Shown here: one piece after another, positions 33,241-44,010 of the stretch | Layout: every line of letters begins with the position of its first letter | Position numbering within the stretch: position 1 is the first letter of the stretch | Assembly: GCA_030220185.1 (NCBI GenBank) | Contig: JASPKZ010007294.1 | Coordinates: forward strand, 1,438,001 to 1,502,000 | Reading direction: 5' to 3' | Origin: Diploptera punctata | Taxonomy: Eukaryota > Arthropoda > Insecta > Blattodea > Blaberidae | DNA: 64,000 nucleotides | The notes under the pieces: model-generated | What the model was told of the DNA's origin: nothing | What the model saw: only the letters and a program-made list of their open reading frames with translations | The model's database searches: none | Translations under genes and position numbers: made by a program

Positions 33241-35095
33241 AAGATTGACAATAGAAAGTGCACAAATATTCACTTATATTACATATACATATATTTGCTA
33301 AATGGAAGAGAAATTGAAGATTGAACCACGTTACATGTTAGTTTATAAAAAAAATGTTAACTTCGCTATGAAATAAAATTCTGAACATGAACGCGTCAAA
33401 AAATACCTTCCGTCCTTGTCCACACATGTAGTATCAAAACTGAACTTTCGGCCAACAGAAAGAAAAAAACTTGTCTATGTCAGGTGCAAAGAACAATTCT
33501 CGGCTGGAAATCATACAAGTTTTCTGATCAACCATAGCTGTCTTAAATTAATGTAGTTTGGGGTTGGCATTAACATTAGTATCAATAACATTTTTTTTAT
33601 TGACAGGTGCATGAACAAAACAAGTAATCTAGAGTGATCTACAAGTCACTCATTCACTTAGAATTATGATTAACCTATTTTTTTATTTGACGCAAAGAAA
33701 CAATTCATTGTCAATCCAACAGCGATACCATTATGTTGTCGGCTAATTACCTCTTCGTTAGAAGTGTAGCTGTGCCATTAGAATAATGTCGAAATACTTT
33801 CTTAAAGACGCTTTACCTTGATCAGAATTCCTAACACGTTTATTTCTGTCCCTCCACACTATCGCTCACTTTGTTTTTTGTCTTCATTCTATTACTCATT
33901 ACATTTTTTTCTCCTGCTTGGCTCATTTCGTCCAGTAGTTTCTTTTTTTTATTATAAATGATTATTTTAGGCTGAAGCTCCCTACTTTTGTAGATAACTA
34001 TAAACAATACTTTATTTTAACCCACCACCACACATATGCATTAACGCCTGAGGGCTGCATTTAAAACACATCCTAGCGCCGAACCCTTCAAGCGAAAAGG
34101 AATGGAATAACATTCCTCAGCACATTAAAGGCACATCTTCTAGTTCAAGAAACTAAAACAACTGTTCAAGTAGTTGTTCTGCTTCTGCGAATACAAATAG
34201 TGAATGGGCGTGTTTGTGATCGCAGATTTCAGTCACGATTGCCCAAAATATGTTATTAATAAATTTATGAATTTTTAAAATATTTTTTATCAAGTATATA
34301 ATTAAAAAAGTGGCTTATGATATTAAATTCGGTATGTGGATATTGCATGGAAAATGTCTTCAGGCTAATGGGGGTTGGAATATATTGACTTTCGTATTCA
34401 AAATTATCAGTACTGTCGTTTCGTTTCGTTAAAATTCGCAAAGAGCACTTTAGTACCGGTTTATTTGTTTTGATGCAAACTCGTCCAAATATAGGCTGTA
34501 ATAGGTCCCGGATCTCAATTTGCTCTTGAATTATCCCTCAAATCAAATTTATCGCTGTTACTATTTTATTTTAATTGAAGAATGCAATTTCTCAATAAAT
34601 GCTGTAGTACTATTTGTACATAATGTGACGTGCAATGTTATTTGAGACACTGATTTTTACCTGTTATATCATTATATTCCTTGTATCGGTGTTACATCTT
34701 TCAGTTATCTTCTGGGGACCTCAGAATAATATATATTATTTCCTTTATCCGAACGAATAATCTTGGCTATGGGCTATAAGCTATACGGTACTTCATTGTT
34801 TCCTGCAATGTCAGATTATATTGACGGTTAAACCAAAATAACACTTGGCAATTTTCATGCTTTCAGAATTAATTCTCAGTAGAAAATAGATATATTAATA
34901 TGACGGATATATTTCAACGTATCTGAATATAGGCTCACATACGCAACAATAACTTTAAATACGACTTACAAAAGTGAAAATATCACACATAAAATGTCTC
35001 TATACTTAGTTACATAATTATAAAGGTTTCATTCAATATTATGAGTGAAACGAGAGCCAGGAAAAAATATGACATGTCTTAAATATCTTATTCAT
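33241..35095. other. No recognised feature
   Basis: About 1.85 kb with no ORF of note, no B-box-like sequence that I trust and no internal repeat. Confidence 0.4.
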
Positions 35096-35210
35096 CGTGT
35101 TTGGACACCGGTCCCATACAATGGCTGAAATTCAGTAATAAAATTTCTTTCTCGACGAGGACTCATACAAGCGCCTTGAAACGCTCGGCACGGTGCAGGA
35201 CCTTGATTGT
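35096..35210 (-). mobile_element. SINE C head fragment, minus strand
   Basis: On the minus strand: CACCGTGCCGAGCGTTTCAA, GGCGCTTGTATGAGTCCTCG, AAGAAATTTTATTACTGAAT and TTGTATGGGACCGGTGTCCA, following the order of the full copy at 23233. The 3' half is missing. Confidence 0.65.
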
Positions 35211-35668
35211 AATTGCAATTAACCAAATGTTGATTATTTGAGAAAGGAAGAATGCACAGCGTGGTTCATATTCCTGGGTTCTTTGAAGACACCACTATAA
35301 ACAGAAGTCCAAGGTGGCTCGTTCTCATATCATCTGTAGGGGAGAAGATATTCAAAACTGGATCATCCGAGGACCATGGAACGGTTCTAATTAAAAATCG
35401 ATATTTAGTTTTAACTGAATATTTATTAAAATTAAAATAAAATTAATAATATCTTACTTACTTACTAACTTACTCACTGGCACTATCAAACCCGTAGGTT
35501 CATGGCCGCGCGGACATAAGCTCACCATACATCCCTATCCTGAGCTAATGCTTTCCAATCATTCCCTGTATATTCTACTTCCCTCAAATCATAGTTAATG
35601 TTGTTCTTCCACCTCATTCTTGGTCTACCAACAGGGCGTTTTCCGTCCGGCTTTCCTACAAGAAGCTT

Positions 35669-37471
35669 CTATGCACGTCTTTCATTCCCCATATGCGCAA
35701 CATATCCTGCCCATCGCAGTCTACGAGACTTAACTGTTCTTATTATATCTGGCTTCTTATAAACACCATGTAGTTCATTGTTATGAAGTCTTCTCCATTC
35801 ACCTGTCTGTTCATCTCTCTTTGGTCCAAAAATTTTCCTAAGAACTTTATTCTCAAAAACTCGTAATCTCATTTCCTCCCTTAAAGTAAGAGTCCATGTT
35901 TCGCACCCATATAATATAACTGGTAGAATAATAGTTTTATATATTTTCAGTTTAAAATTTTTTGAAAGGAGTTGGGACATCAAAAGTCTCTGCAATGCAT
36001 AATAGCACGCATTTCCAGAATTGAGCCTATGTTTAATTTCTTTGTGCATCTCATTCCTATTTGTGATTATTGTTCCCAGGTATTTGAATTCAGCCACTTC
36101 CTCAAAATTTCCCTCATTTGTCATTAGCTGTCCATTTCCATTATATAATGTATTTCTACGTGTGACCATATATTTAGTTTTATTGATATTTACTTCCAGT
36201 CCTAATTCCTTAGTGTTACTCAATAGTGTGTGCGTGTTGTCCTTTAGTATCTCCTCGCTATCGACCAATAGTACTACATCATCAGCATAAACTAACAGCT
36301 TATTAATACCATTGAGTTGTAGGCCTTCCTCATCCTCTAAAGATTTGATGGCATGCTCTAGTACAAAATTAAATAGTAGAGGAGATAGTGCATCTCCTTG
36401 CTTCAACCCATTCTGGATTTCAAAAGTGTCCGAAAACTGTTTGCCTACACACACCCTACTCTTTGTGCCATTTAGACACATTCGTATAAGTCTAACTAAC
36501 TTTTTAGGAATTCCGAACTCCAGCAGGATATTATATAACTTCTCCCTCTTAATTGAATCATATGTTTTTTTGAAGTCTACATATAGTTGATGTACAGTAC
36601 CATTATATTCCCATTTCTTTTCTAAAATCTGTCTTATACTAAAAATCTGATCTGTTGTAGACCTGTTTCTTCTAAATGCACATTGATGATCTCCTAGAAT
36701 GTCATCAATATAGGGAGTAAGTCTGCTTACTAATATATTTGTTAGAATTTTGTACGAAGTTGAAAGTAATGAGATGCCCCTGTAGTTGTTGCAATCAGTT
36801 TTATCTCCTTTCTTATAAATTGGTACGATAATTGATTCTTTCCATTCATCTGGAAGAGCTTCTTTTTCCCAAATCATACTAAGCAACCGGCGTATCTTGT
36901 CCATCAATTTTTCTCCCCCTGATTTTATCAGTTCTGCTGGGATCTCATCTGAACCTGATGCTTTATACATCTTCAATTTTTCTATCGCCATTTCAACCTC
37001 TAATGCACTTGGTTCTGCGACTAGCATTTCTGCTGTCTGTAAATTATCCTCCTCAATGTCCTGTTCTGTATGTACATTTAATAGCTGATTAAAGTAACTT
37101 TTCCATCTATTTAATATACTCCTGGAATCTGCAATCATATCCCCATTTTCATTCCGAATTATGTTTGTTCTAGCCTGAAACCCTTTCTTCTCTATACTAA
37201 TTCCCTGATATAATTCTCTAATGTTCCTATTTTTTGTATTCATTTCAAGATCATTAATCTTCTCTCTCAGATATTCCCTCTTTTTACTCTTTAGTAACTT
37301 GGTGGTTTCCCGTCTAATACTACCCAATTGCTCTAAATTTACCTCATTTGGCTCGTGTAACCATTTCATTTTTGCTAGCTTTCTTTTCTTTACAATGTCG
37401 GCACATTCCTCATCAAACCATTTCTTGTTTTGTCTCTTTTTTAGACAACCAATGCTTTCTGATGCTGACAA
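35669..37471 (-). pseudogene. LINE-1f reverse transcriptase frame (600 codons)
   Basis: This is the longest open frame in the window. It starts just inside the frameshift (the Met at 37471 is not the native start). A linker follows (KKRQNKKWFDEECADIVKKR and MEMAIEKLKMYKASGSDEIP-type segments), then the RT fingers, palm and thumb with intact FKKTYD, QGDALSPLLF and YADD. A C-terminal basic segment is cut by a stop in the WKLL codon at 35669; the remaining ~55 residues, the WKNNINYDLREVEYTGND end, continue in the same frame to about 35500. All catalytic aspartates are present, so only three point changes or indels block the polyprotein. Confidence 0.93.
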
Positions 37472-38402
37472 ATTTAATAGTATCTCTTATAGCCTCCCAT
37501 TCTTTATTTATATCAGTTTCTTCTTCGTTTGCCACATTGTCATCTGAAGATTCCAGTACTTCAAATCTATTAGCAATTTTGATTTGGTATTCTTGCCGCA
37601 TTTCATCATTTTTCAAGTTTTTTAATTCAAATTTTTCAGAATCATCTTTAGCGTTTGTTCCTCTCATAAGCGATAGCCGTTGTCTGATTTTCACTCTGAC
37701 CAGATGATGATCCGAATTGCAGTCTGTCCCTCTAACTGATCTAACATCGATGATGCTACTGTGCCAGCGTTTGTCCACTAATACATGATCTATCTGGTTC
37801 CGAGTTTCTCCATCTGGAGACGTCCAGGTGTATTTATGAATATCCTTATGCTGAAATGTTGTGCTCTTAACAATGAGATTCTTTGATGTGGCAAATGTGA
37901 CTAATCTAACCCCGTTGTCGTTACTATCTTCATGAAGACTGAATTTGCCTATTGTTGGTTTGAATATATCTTCCCGCCCCACTTTTGCATTAAAATCTCC
38001 TAAGACAATTTTCATATGATATCGTGAAAGGCTATCAAATAAGCATTCTAATTCTTCATAGAACTCATCCTTGATCTTGTCATCTTTATCTTCTGTGGGA
38101 GCATGTACATTTACAATTATAAAATCATGTCGTTTACCCTTTAGAATTATGTATGATATCCTGTCACTGACAAACTTAATATCTCGGATAGCGGACAGGA
38201 TCCTCCTTCTGACTAAAAAACCCGTTCCAAATGCAGGTCTTTCTGCACCCCCGTAGTATAATGCAAAGCTTCCTGATTCCTGACTACCTTCTCCTGGCCA
38301 CCTAACTTCCTGTAAAGCGACTATATCCAGGGGCGATTTATCTAATTCCCGCGTTAATATCTCTAGTGCCCCGCTATTATATAAAGTCCTAACATTTCAT
38401 GT
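37413..38402 (-). pseudogene. LINE-1f endonuclease frame (APE-type)
   Basis: The frame is open from just after the TGA near 38394 to the frameshift at about 37465. Visible motifs in order: NVRTLYNSGALEIL, LDIVALQEVRW, YYGGAERPAFGTGFLVRR, ISYIILKGKRHDFIIVNVHA, KIVLGDFNAKVG, YTWTSPDGETRNQIDHVLVD, CNSDHHLVRVKI. These match the Mg-dependent APE/DNase I fold with catalytic Glu, Asp-x-Asn and the final Asp-His. It would nick the target strand. The native start Met would be just upstream of the TGA (MFLGTW). Confidence 0.9.
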
Positions 38403-38731
38403 TCCTAGGAACATGTCCTTGTATTTAAGCCTTTGGCATGGGTTCCCTGAAGTAGTCTCCACGCCCTGAGAACAGAATGGTGGACTCTTTGACCTCCGGA
38501 AAATTTTACCCCAGTTGAACCCATGTCCGCATTATCTTGACGGTTGTATTTTTACGGTGAAAGATCGTCATTCCTTTGACCAAGGTACTTTCTTCGTCTG
38601 GCTTATCACCTTCGACCAGTCCGGCATGGGTAACCCTATCGGCAGCAATGCTCCCGCCGGCATATCTCTCGGGATCATTTAAGCACGCAAGTAACTCCAC
38701 CACGACAAGGTAAATATAGCCTACCATGGAG

Positions 38732-39119
38732 GGACTGGCTTAATTTTTGCAAAATAATCACAGAAGTTAGAGATGAATGAATTATTACCACTGAATATGG
38801 GAAATATTTACTTTCAAATTATGATCAAAACTGTCGGAATTACCAGGACCTGCATATTCATGATACCGGATGAAAAATAATAATAATGAGTTGCGGATTT
38901 ACTTTTCTCTTAAGTAAGATATATTAATAAAATCTTACTTCAGATAAAGTAATTCCGTAATGCATTATTACTATTTTTCATCCGGTATCATGAATATGCA
39001 GGTCCTGGTAATTCTGACTGTTTTGATCATAATTTGAAAGTAAATATTTTCCATATTCATTGGTAATAATTAATTCATCTCTAACTTCTGTGATTATTTT
39101 GCAATAACTAAACCGGTCC
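38732..39119. repeat. Large inverted repeat, arms ~155 bp, loop ~75 bp
   Basis: Left arm 38732-38888 and right arm 38962-39119 share TGCAAAATAATCACAGAAGT, ACTTTCAAATTATGATCAAA, GAATTACCAGGACCTGCATA and TTCATGATACCGGATGAAAA in opposite orientation with few differences. The loop has TAAGTAAGATATATTAATAA. The outer end of the left arm abuts the 5' end of LINE-1f. Confidence 0.92.
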
Positions 39120-39289
39120 GAATTACAGAGGGTAGAAATATAATGGTGTTCCATTTTCTGGAACTTGGTTAACCTACGTATCTGTAACAAATGCATTATT
39201 TTCTTTCAGACTTTTACTCTGATTCTGGTACTGTTCTTAGCTGCCTAATCATCTATAGTTGTAGCTGTGGAAATGCAAACAGGAATGCA

Positions 39290-39905
39290 ATAAAGCGAAA
39301 TAAATGATGTTATGAACACAAGTCTTGGACTGCTAATATGGGAAAACATAATGTGATGTGATGAATCAATATTTACAATTTTCTTACTACTGATAGGATA
39401 TGTGCCTGGAGAACTCCCGCTTACAATTCAGACTGATTAGTGCCTTAGTTAAACATATTGGTAGATTAATAATGGTTCGGGCAGCAATATCCTGGTATTC
39501 TATAAATCCAATTATCACAGCAATTTGAAAGAAGACTGCTACGGCCTATGAGTAATTTAATGGGACCAAGTGAACTCAATGGTACAAACATTCTTCTACT
39601 CTGCAAATGCAATATTTGAAGATACCAAAGCGTCTGCACACACAGCTTATTTTGTTAAAGACTGGGTGTAGGAACATGAATGAGAAATCAGACATCTACA
39701 GTTGTCAGCTCAATCTGCTGATATGAATATTATTGAGAAAATTTGTTGAGAATTGGAAACTGAGTAAGGGCAATATTTACACCTCCTTCCTCTCATCAAG
39801 AGCTAGAAGAAATTATCCACGAAGAACTGTAAAACATATCCATAAATGTATTAGTAAGAAGAATGTCAGCTGTTTTAAAGACAGGTTGTGATTCTATGTC
39901 AAAAT
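39290..39905 (+). pseudogene. Tc1-like transposase relic
   Basis: Through stops and shifts the plus strand gives EHKSWTAN, CDESIFTIFLL (the first catalytic-region block, xSDESxFxL in Tc1), VKHIGRLIMVRAAISWYS (VKHGGGSVMVWGCFS in the family), YSANAIFEDTKASAHTAYFV (the DNDPKHTS block, badly mutated), LQLSAQSADMNIIEKIC (WPAQSPDLNPIENLW) and LVRRMSAVLKTG (LVxSMPxRxxxV). The order and spacing of these blocks identify a Tc1/mariner-superfamily transposase, strongly decayed. TIRs were not found by eye. Confidence 0.78.
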
Positions 39906-40130
39906 AACGAATATGTTTAAAGCGTTCCCTTATTTTTCTACCACATGTATGAGCTGCTGAAAATTCTGATATTGAAAAAAAATGGACCGTAGCTTATCAA
40001 ATGATTTTGAAATTAATGTTATTTAACCATAGTAATGTAATAATCTAACCATTTAGATCAGACTGTACCGTTTTTATTTCTTAAGGATTTTGGAATTTCA
40101 TTGCCATTATCCATTAGTCGTCTGTATTTA
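39906..40130. other. Flank of the Tc1-like relic
   Basis: Probably the 3' flank of the transposon (AAAATAACGAATATGTTTAA and following); no inverted repeat partner identified. Confidence 0.3.
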
Positions 40131-40285
40131 TTTATTTATTTTACTTGATGGAGTTAAAACTGTATGGTCTTCTCTTCCACTTCACCAGGGTTAAAATTAT
40201 ACATACAATAAGAATTATGATAAATTATACATAATAGATAATTATTGATTAAACAATATAAAGTTGACAAGGGAAAGAAAGAAAA

Positions 40286-40361
<76 letters not shown>
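40131..40361 (-). mobile_element. LINE-3f-like 3' UTR with neighbouring (TAA)n
   Basis: GTCTTCTCTTCCACTTCACC then AGGGTTAAAATTATACATA on the plus strand corresponds to 4580-4620. Unlike there, the TAA tract (40287-40361) lies on the other side, so either a local rearrangement or an independent microsatellite is present. Confidence 0.5.
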
Positions 40362-40362
<1 letters not shown>

Positions 40363-40554
40363 CTATTGCTACTTTAAGTAAATGGCTAGGTAAAGAAAGT
40401 TTATGATTCATTAAAAAATAATAACATTCAGCGAATTAGTCTATGACATGTGGATACATGCTCTGCCAGTATAAAGGCGAAGATTCTAGACGCTATACAA
40501 TGAAAGATGTTGGAAGCGTCATAAAATTCGCTATTACAAGAGAAGAAACGAGGA
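40362..40554. other. No recognised feature
   Basis: Short linker without an identifiable element. Confidence 0.35.
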
Positions 40555-40815
40555 GGGGCACGCCGTAGCTTCATACTTAAACCACGAAGGTCGACGGTTC
40601 CAGTCCGTTTGGAGTCTAAACCTTCTGGTGGTACATGGCCCTGCGGCCGACTCGCACTTTAACGGAAATAAGTAACACATATATGTTCTAAGGGTAAAGG
40701 TAGGGCTGAAAACTCGACTGAATCTCGTGACGATTGTCTGAAAAGATGCAAATCTAAAACTTTTTCTTTTGCTAAGACCTCATAAGGTCTGTAGTGGGAT
40801 CACTTTTCTTTTGTC
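40555..40815 (+). mobile_element. SINE F, plus strand
   Basis: GGGGCACGCCGTAGCTTCAT, a degenerate B box (GACGGTTCCAGTCCG), then GGTGGTACATGGCCCTGCGG and the 3' end GTAGTGGGATCACTTT. It is the reverse of 49456-49751 and 51668-51925. Confidence 0.75.
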
Positions 40816-40923
40816 TTTAAAGAAGAACGAGAGATGTAAGAAGATGAAATGTAGAGTTTATATCTATTTAATATCAAGCTTTTTAAGTATGTACAATTAT
40901 TTCCAATGAAACATGTGTCCACC

Positions 40924-41293
40924 TCTATGATCTCGGAATACCTCTTGCGCAACGGGCCCGGGTTCGATCTTCGGTGGTCACAAGTTTCCTAGGTGATTTT
41001 TTCAGGGGTTTTCCAAATGGTCCCCGAACATCATCTGACCATCATAATCATCATTATCATATTTGCCATGTTTTTTATGAATGTGTGTGTTCATTATCAT
41101 ATTTGCCATGTTTTTTATGAATGTGTGTGCCTCGGGATAGGCCCTGACATTGACCTTATCACGCATTGAGGAAGTCTTTGGAGATGAAAAGAGCATACAT
41201 GTGATCCCTCTCCTGAGATGTCGTACCACATTAAAGCCCGGGTAGTGTGTGACATGTAAAATGCATCTACAAGGTAAGAGGTTAAACTGTGTC
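40924..41293 (+). mobile_element. SINE B, full-length with an internal 40-bp duplication
   Basis: tRNA-like head with TGATCTCGGAATACC and the B box GGGTTCGATCTTC, central CTAGGTGATTTTTTCAGGGG block, then TCATTATCATATTTGCCATG + TTTTTTATGAATGTGTGTG occurring twice in tandem (41051-41090 and 41091-41130), and the 3' end with GGTAGTGTGTGACATGTAAA and GGTAAGAGGTTAAACTG. Confidence 0.85.
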
Positions 41294-42079
41294 CCTAGAA
41301 TGGATAAAGCATGTTATTTGTTGAATATTACATTAAAATTAAATAAATGTGCGCAAAAAATTAAATAATTGTAGCAGTCATTCGTCCCAATAGAAGATAC
41401 ATTTCACTGCATTAAATTATACAAATAACAGATAAACTTTTGAAAAACAAATTATGAAGAAGTGTGATGTTTACAAATAAAAGCGAAGCATGTGAAATCT
41501 GGGCACGTTAATCGCGTGATTATGTAACTTGCTTTCCATAACATACATGTTTACTACTTCCCAGCAATTTTACCCTGAAGCAATACATTTTTATAGGAAA
41601 ACTTGCTACAACAACACGAAGATTGTTTTTTTTAATGCTCTGAGTTGAGGGAAGTATCTAGGGTACCCGTGATAAGTATGTAGAGCCTCAAGACGAAAAA
41701 TATACTAAATAAAAACATTTCATATTATACATTGTTCACATCAACATGAAGTCCTTATTAAGTACGATTTTACAGAATATCAAGCAAACTTATTATTGAA
41801 TTACTCATCCAGTACTTAAGAATAGTACCAGTTCATGAAATCATGAAAAGTATTATGACGACCTTTATAAGCAATTTTGTTGTTCAATAAATTCAGTTAC
41901 TTTTTATTTAATATGGCTCTTTTCAGTACGTCATTGTCTTACAAATAAGTTTCAAAATGTTTAATTATAGTAGCCTACCATGTAATATGAAACTCGCTAA
42001 AGGGACGCCAGTTCCGCTCAGCACGTGACTAAACCATATAAAATATAATTAGTAATCTTATTGCTGGTGTAATTGAAAG
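41294..42079. other. No recognised feature
   Basis: A+T-rich, nothing supported. Confidence 0.4.
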
Positions 42080-43020
42080 ATTAGACAAACAGTTTTGAGA
42101 TATCTTTGAAATTCATAATGGGTTAAAGCACTATCTCCTCTACTAAATGTTGAAGCTTTAGAGGATGAGCAAGGACTAAAACTAAATCGTATTAGTAAGC
42201 TATTAATTTATACAGATTGTGTAATAATATTAGGCGATAGCTAGGAGATACTATGGTCAAAATACACTCTCAATTGAGCAACACTAAGAAATTGGGAGTG
42301 GACATAAAAATCAATAAAGCAAAATATATGGTCACACATAGAAATGCATTATATAATGGAAATGAACAGGTAATGACAAACAAGGGAAAGTTTGAAGAAG
42401 GGCTGAATTCGTATACCTAGTAATAAGAATTGCAAACAAGAACGAGGTGCACAAATAAATCAAACATAGGCTCAATTTCGGAAATGTGTGTTATTATGCG
42501 TTACAGGGACTGTTGTCGTCCCAACGTATCTAATAAAACGTTACACTGAGAATATATAAAACTGTTATTCTCCAAATTATATTATATGGATGCGAAACAT
42601 GGACTCTTACTGTAAGTAAGGAGAAAAGATTACTACTATTTGAGAATAAGTTTTTTAGGAAAATGTTTGGACCAAAGAGAGATGAGTAGATAGATGAATG
42701 TATAAAAAAAACTACATAAACATGAGCTACATGACATTTATAGGAAACCAGTTGTAATAAGAAAAATTAAGATCGATGTTAACTGCGAGGGGCAAGATGT
42801 GTGTCAGAATGAAAAATAAAATGGTAGCATGGAAACCGGAGTGAAAGTGCCCATAGGGTAGGCCGTGAATGAGACGGGAGAATAACATTAGCCATGATTT
42901 GAGGGAGGAGTATTATGTAGGGGTCCAATGGAAAACATTAGCTCAGGAATAAGATATATAGAGAGCTTATGTCCGTACGGTCATGGGTCTTCGGGATCGA
43001 TAGTGCCAGTGAGTTAGTAT
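42080..43020 (+). pseudogene. LINE-1f copy, strongly decayed
   Basis: Starts in the RT at a remnant of the QGDALSPLL segment, keeps a version of INKLLVYADDVVLL as ISKLLIYTDCVIILG (Asp-Asp changed to Asp-Cys), then LYNGNEQVMTNKGK, YGCETWTLTVS, MFGPKRDE and the 3' end ATAGTGCCAGTGAGTTAGTA. Many indels. Old copy. Confidence 0.85.
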
Positions 43021-43082
43021 TGATAATATAATATTATTAAACGAGAGCAAAATGATACTTCGAGCCATCACGTAGTTACTCA

Positions 43083-43750
43083 AATTGTGTTAACACTAAG
43101 AAATTGAGGCTGGAAGTAAACATCAATAAAACTAAATATTTGGTCACACATATAAGTACATTGTATAATGGAAATGATCAGTTAATGACAAGCGAGAGGC
43201 ATTTTGGAAATTAAGCATTAACTTAATTCTGGAAATGCATACCATTATGCATTACAGGAACACTTACCGTCGGAACTTCCCAAAAAAAAAATCAAACTGA
43301 AAATATATAAAACTGTATTCTCTCAGTTATATTATATGGATGCGAAACATAGAATCTTACTGTAAGGGAGGAAAAATAATTAATGTATTTGAGAATAATG
43401 TTGTAAGGAAACATTTTGGACCAAAGAGAGATGATCAGACAGGCGGATGAAGAAGACAGTGAACTACATGTTATTTATGGGAAACCAGATATAATAAGAA
43501 CAGTTATGTCTCATAGACTCCAATGGACGGGACATGTGGCACGAAGGGTGAATGAAACAGGGGATAGAATATTCGTGTAGGAAAATCATATGGAGAGCGC
43601 CCATATGGTAGGCCAAGAATGAGACGGGAGCATATCATTAACCAAGGAAGTAAATTATACAGGGGATGATTGGAAAACATTAGCTCAGGATAGGGAAGTT
43701 TCTCCGTGTGGCCTTAAACCTACGGTTTCGATAATGCCAGTTAGCAATTT
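43083..43750 (+). pseudogene. LINE-1f copy, strongly decayed, second in tandem
   Basis: Starts at NTKKLRLEVNINKTKYLVT, loses the FKYLGTI block by deletion near 43206, then YGCETXNLTVREE, GPKRDDQTGG, RLQWTGHVARRVNET and the 3' end ATAATGCCAGTTAGCAATTT. It lies about 60 bp after the previous copy and in the same orientation. Confidence 0.85.
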
Positions 43751-44010
43751 TAGTTGTATTTTATTAAACGAATGAATGCACTCAATAGAAGGGGTCTAAG
43801 GGCAAATCATTTTTATTTACCTGCGCATCATTTTACAGTAAACAAGTGAATATACCATTAAAAATCAAATATTCTAAGCAACATTACTTACTTGGAAATT
43901 ATGTATTGAGATTTATATGGACTGCAGGGGCAGTATGTTTGCAGTGACGTCAGGGATTGGATGAGCGTGTTTAGATAGAAGTACGCCTACTTTACATTTT
44001 CGAAACATAT
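43751..44010. other. No recognised feature
   Basis: Linker between a LINE fragment and a large inverted repeat. The two short 'TAAGATATTAAACAATGG' direct repeats begin just after it. Confidence 0.35.

Larger units (their letters stand above)
35450..38731 (-). mobile_element. LINE-1f, nearly complete APE-endonuclease/RT non-LTR retrotransposon
   Basis: A ~3.3-kb element on the minus strand. The 5' end near 38731 has a leader with a short frame (VELLACLNDPERYAGGSIAA). The endonuclease starts near 38405 (MFLGT-stop-NVRTLYNSGALEIL) and shows DIVALQEVRWPGE (catalytic Glu), IIVNVHAPTEDKDD, GDFNAKVGRED and the C-terminal SDHHLVRVKI with the expected Asp-His. The RT (37471-35669) has PIYKKGDKTDCNNYRGISLL, motif A as YVDFKKTYDSI, motif B as NGLKQGDALSPLLFNFVLE and the box LVYADDVVLL. 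The C-terminus has YGCETWTLTLREEM and RLRWAGYVAHMGNERRA. Three lesions separate it from one ORF: TGG-to-TGA near 38396, a one-base shift near 37465, and TGG-to-TAG at 35669. The 3' end is AGTGCCAGTGAGTAAGTTAG with an AGTA/AGTT tail (35452-35475). It copies itself by target-primed reverse transcription. Length and single-ORF plan fit RTE-like LINEs (inference). Confidence 0.95.

Noticed and set aside
36021..37707. Plus-strand frames of 63-119 codons
   Set aside because: They are antisense shadows of the LINE-1f RT and endonuclease; the minus-strand reading has all the motifs.
40154..40411. Poly-Tyr minus-strand frame
   Set aside because: Product of the (TAA)n tract at 40287-40361.
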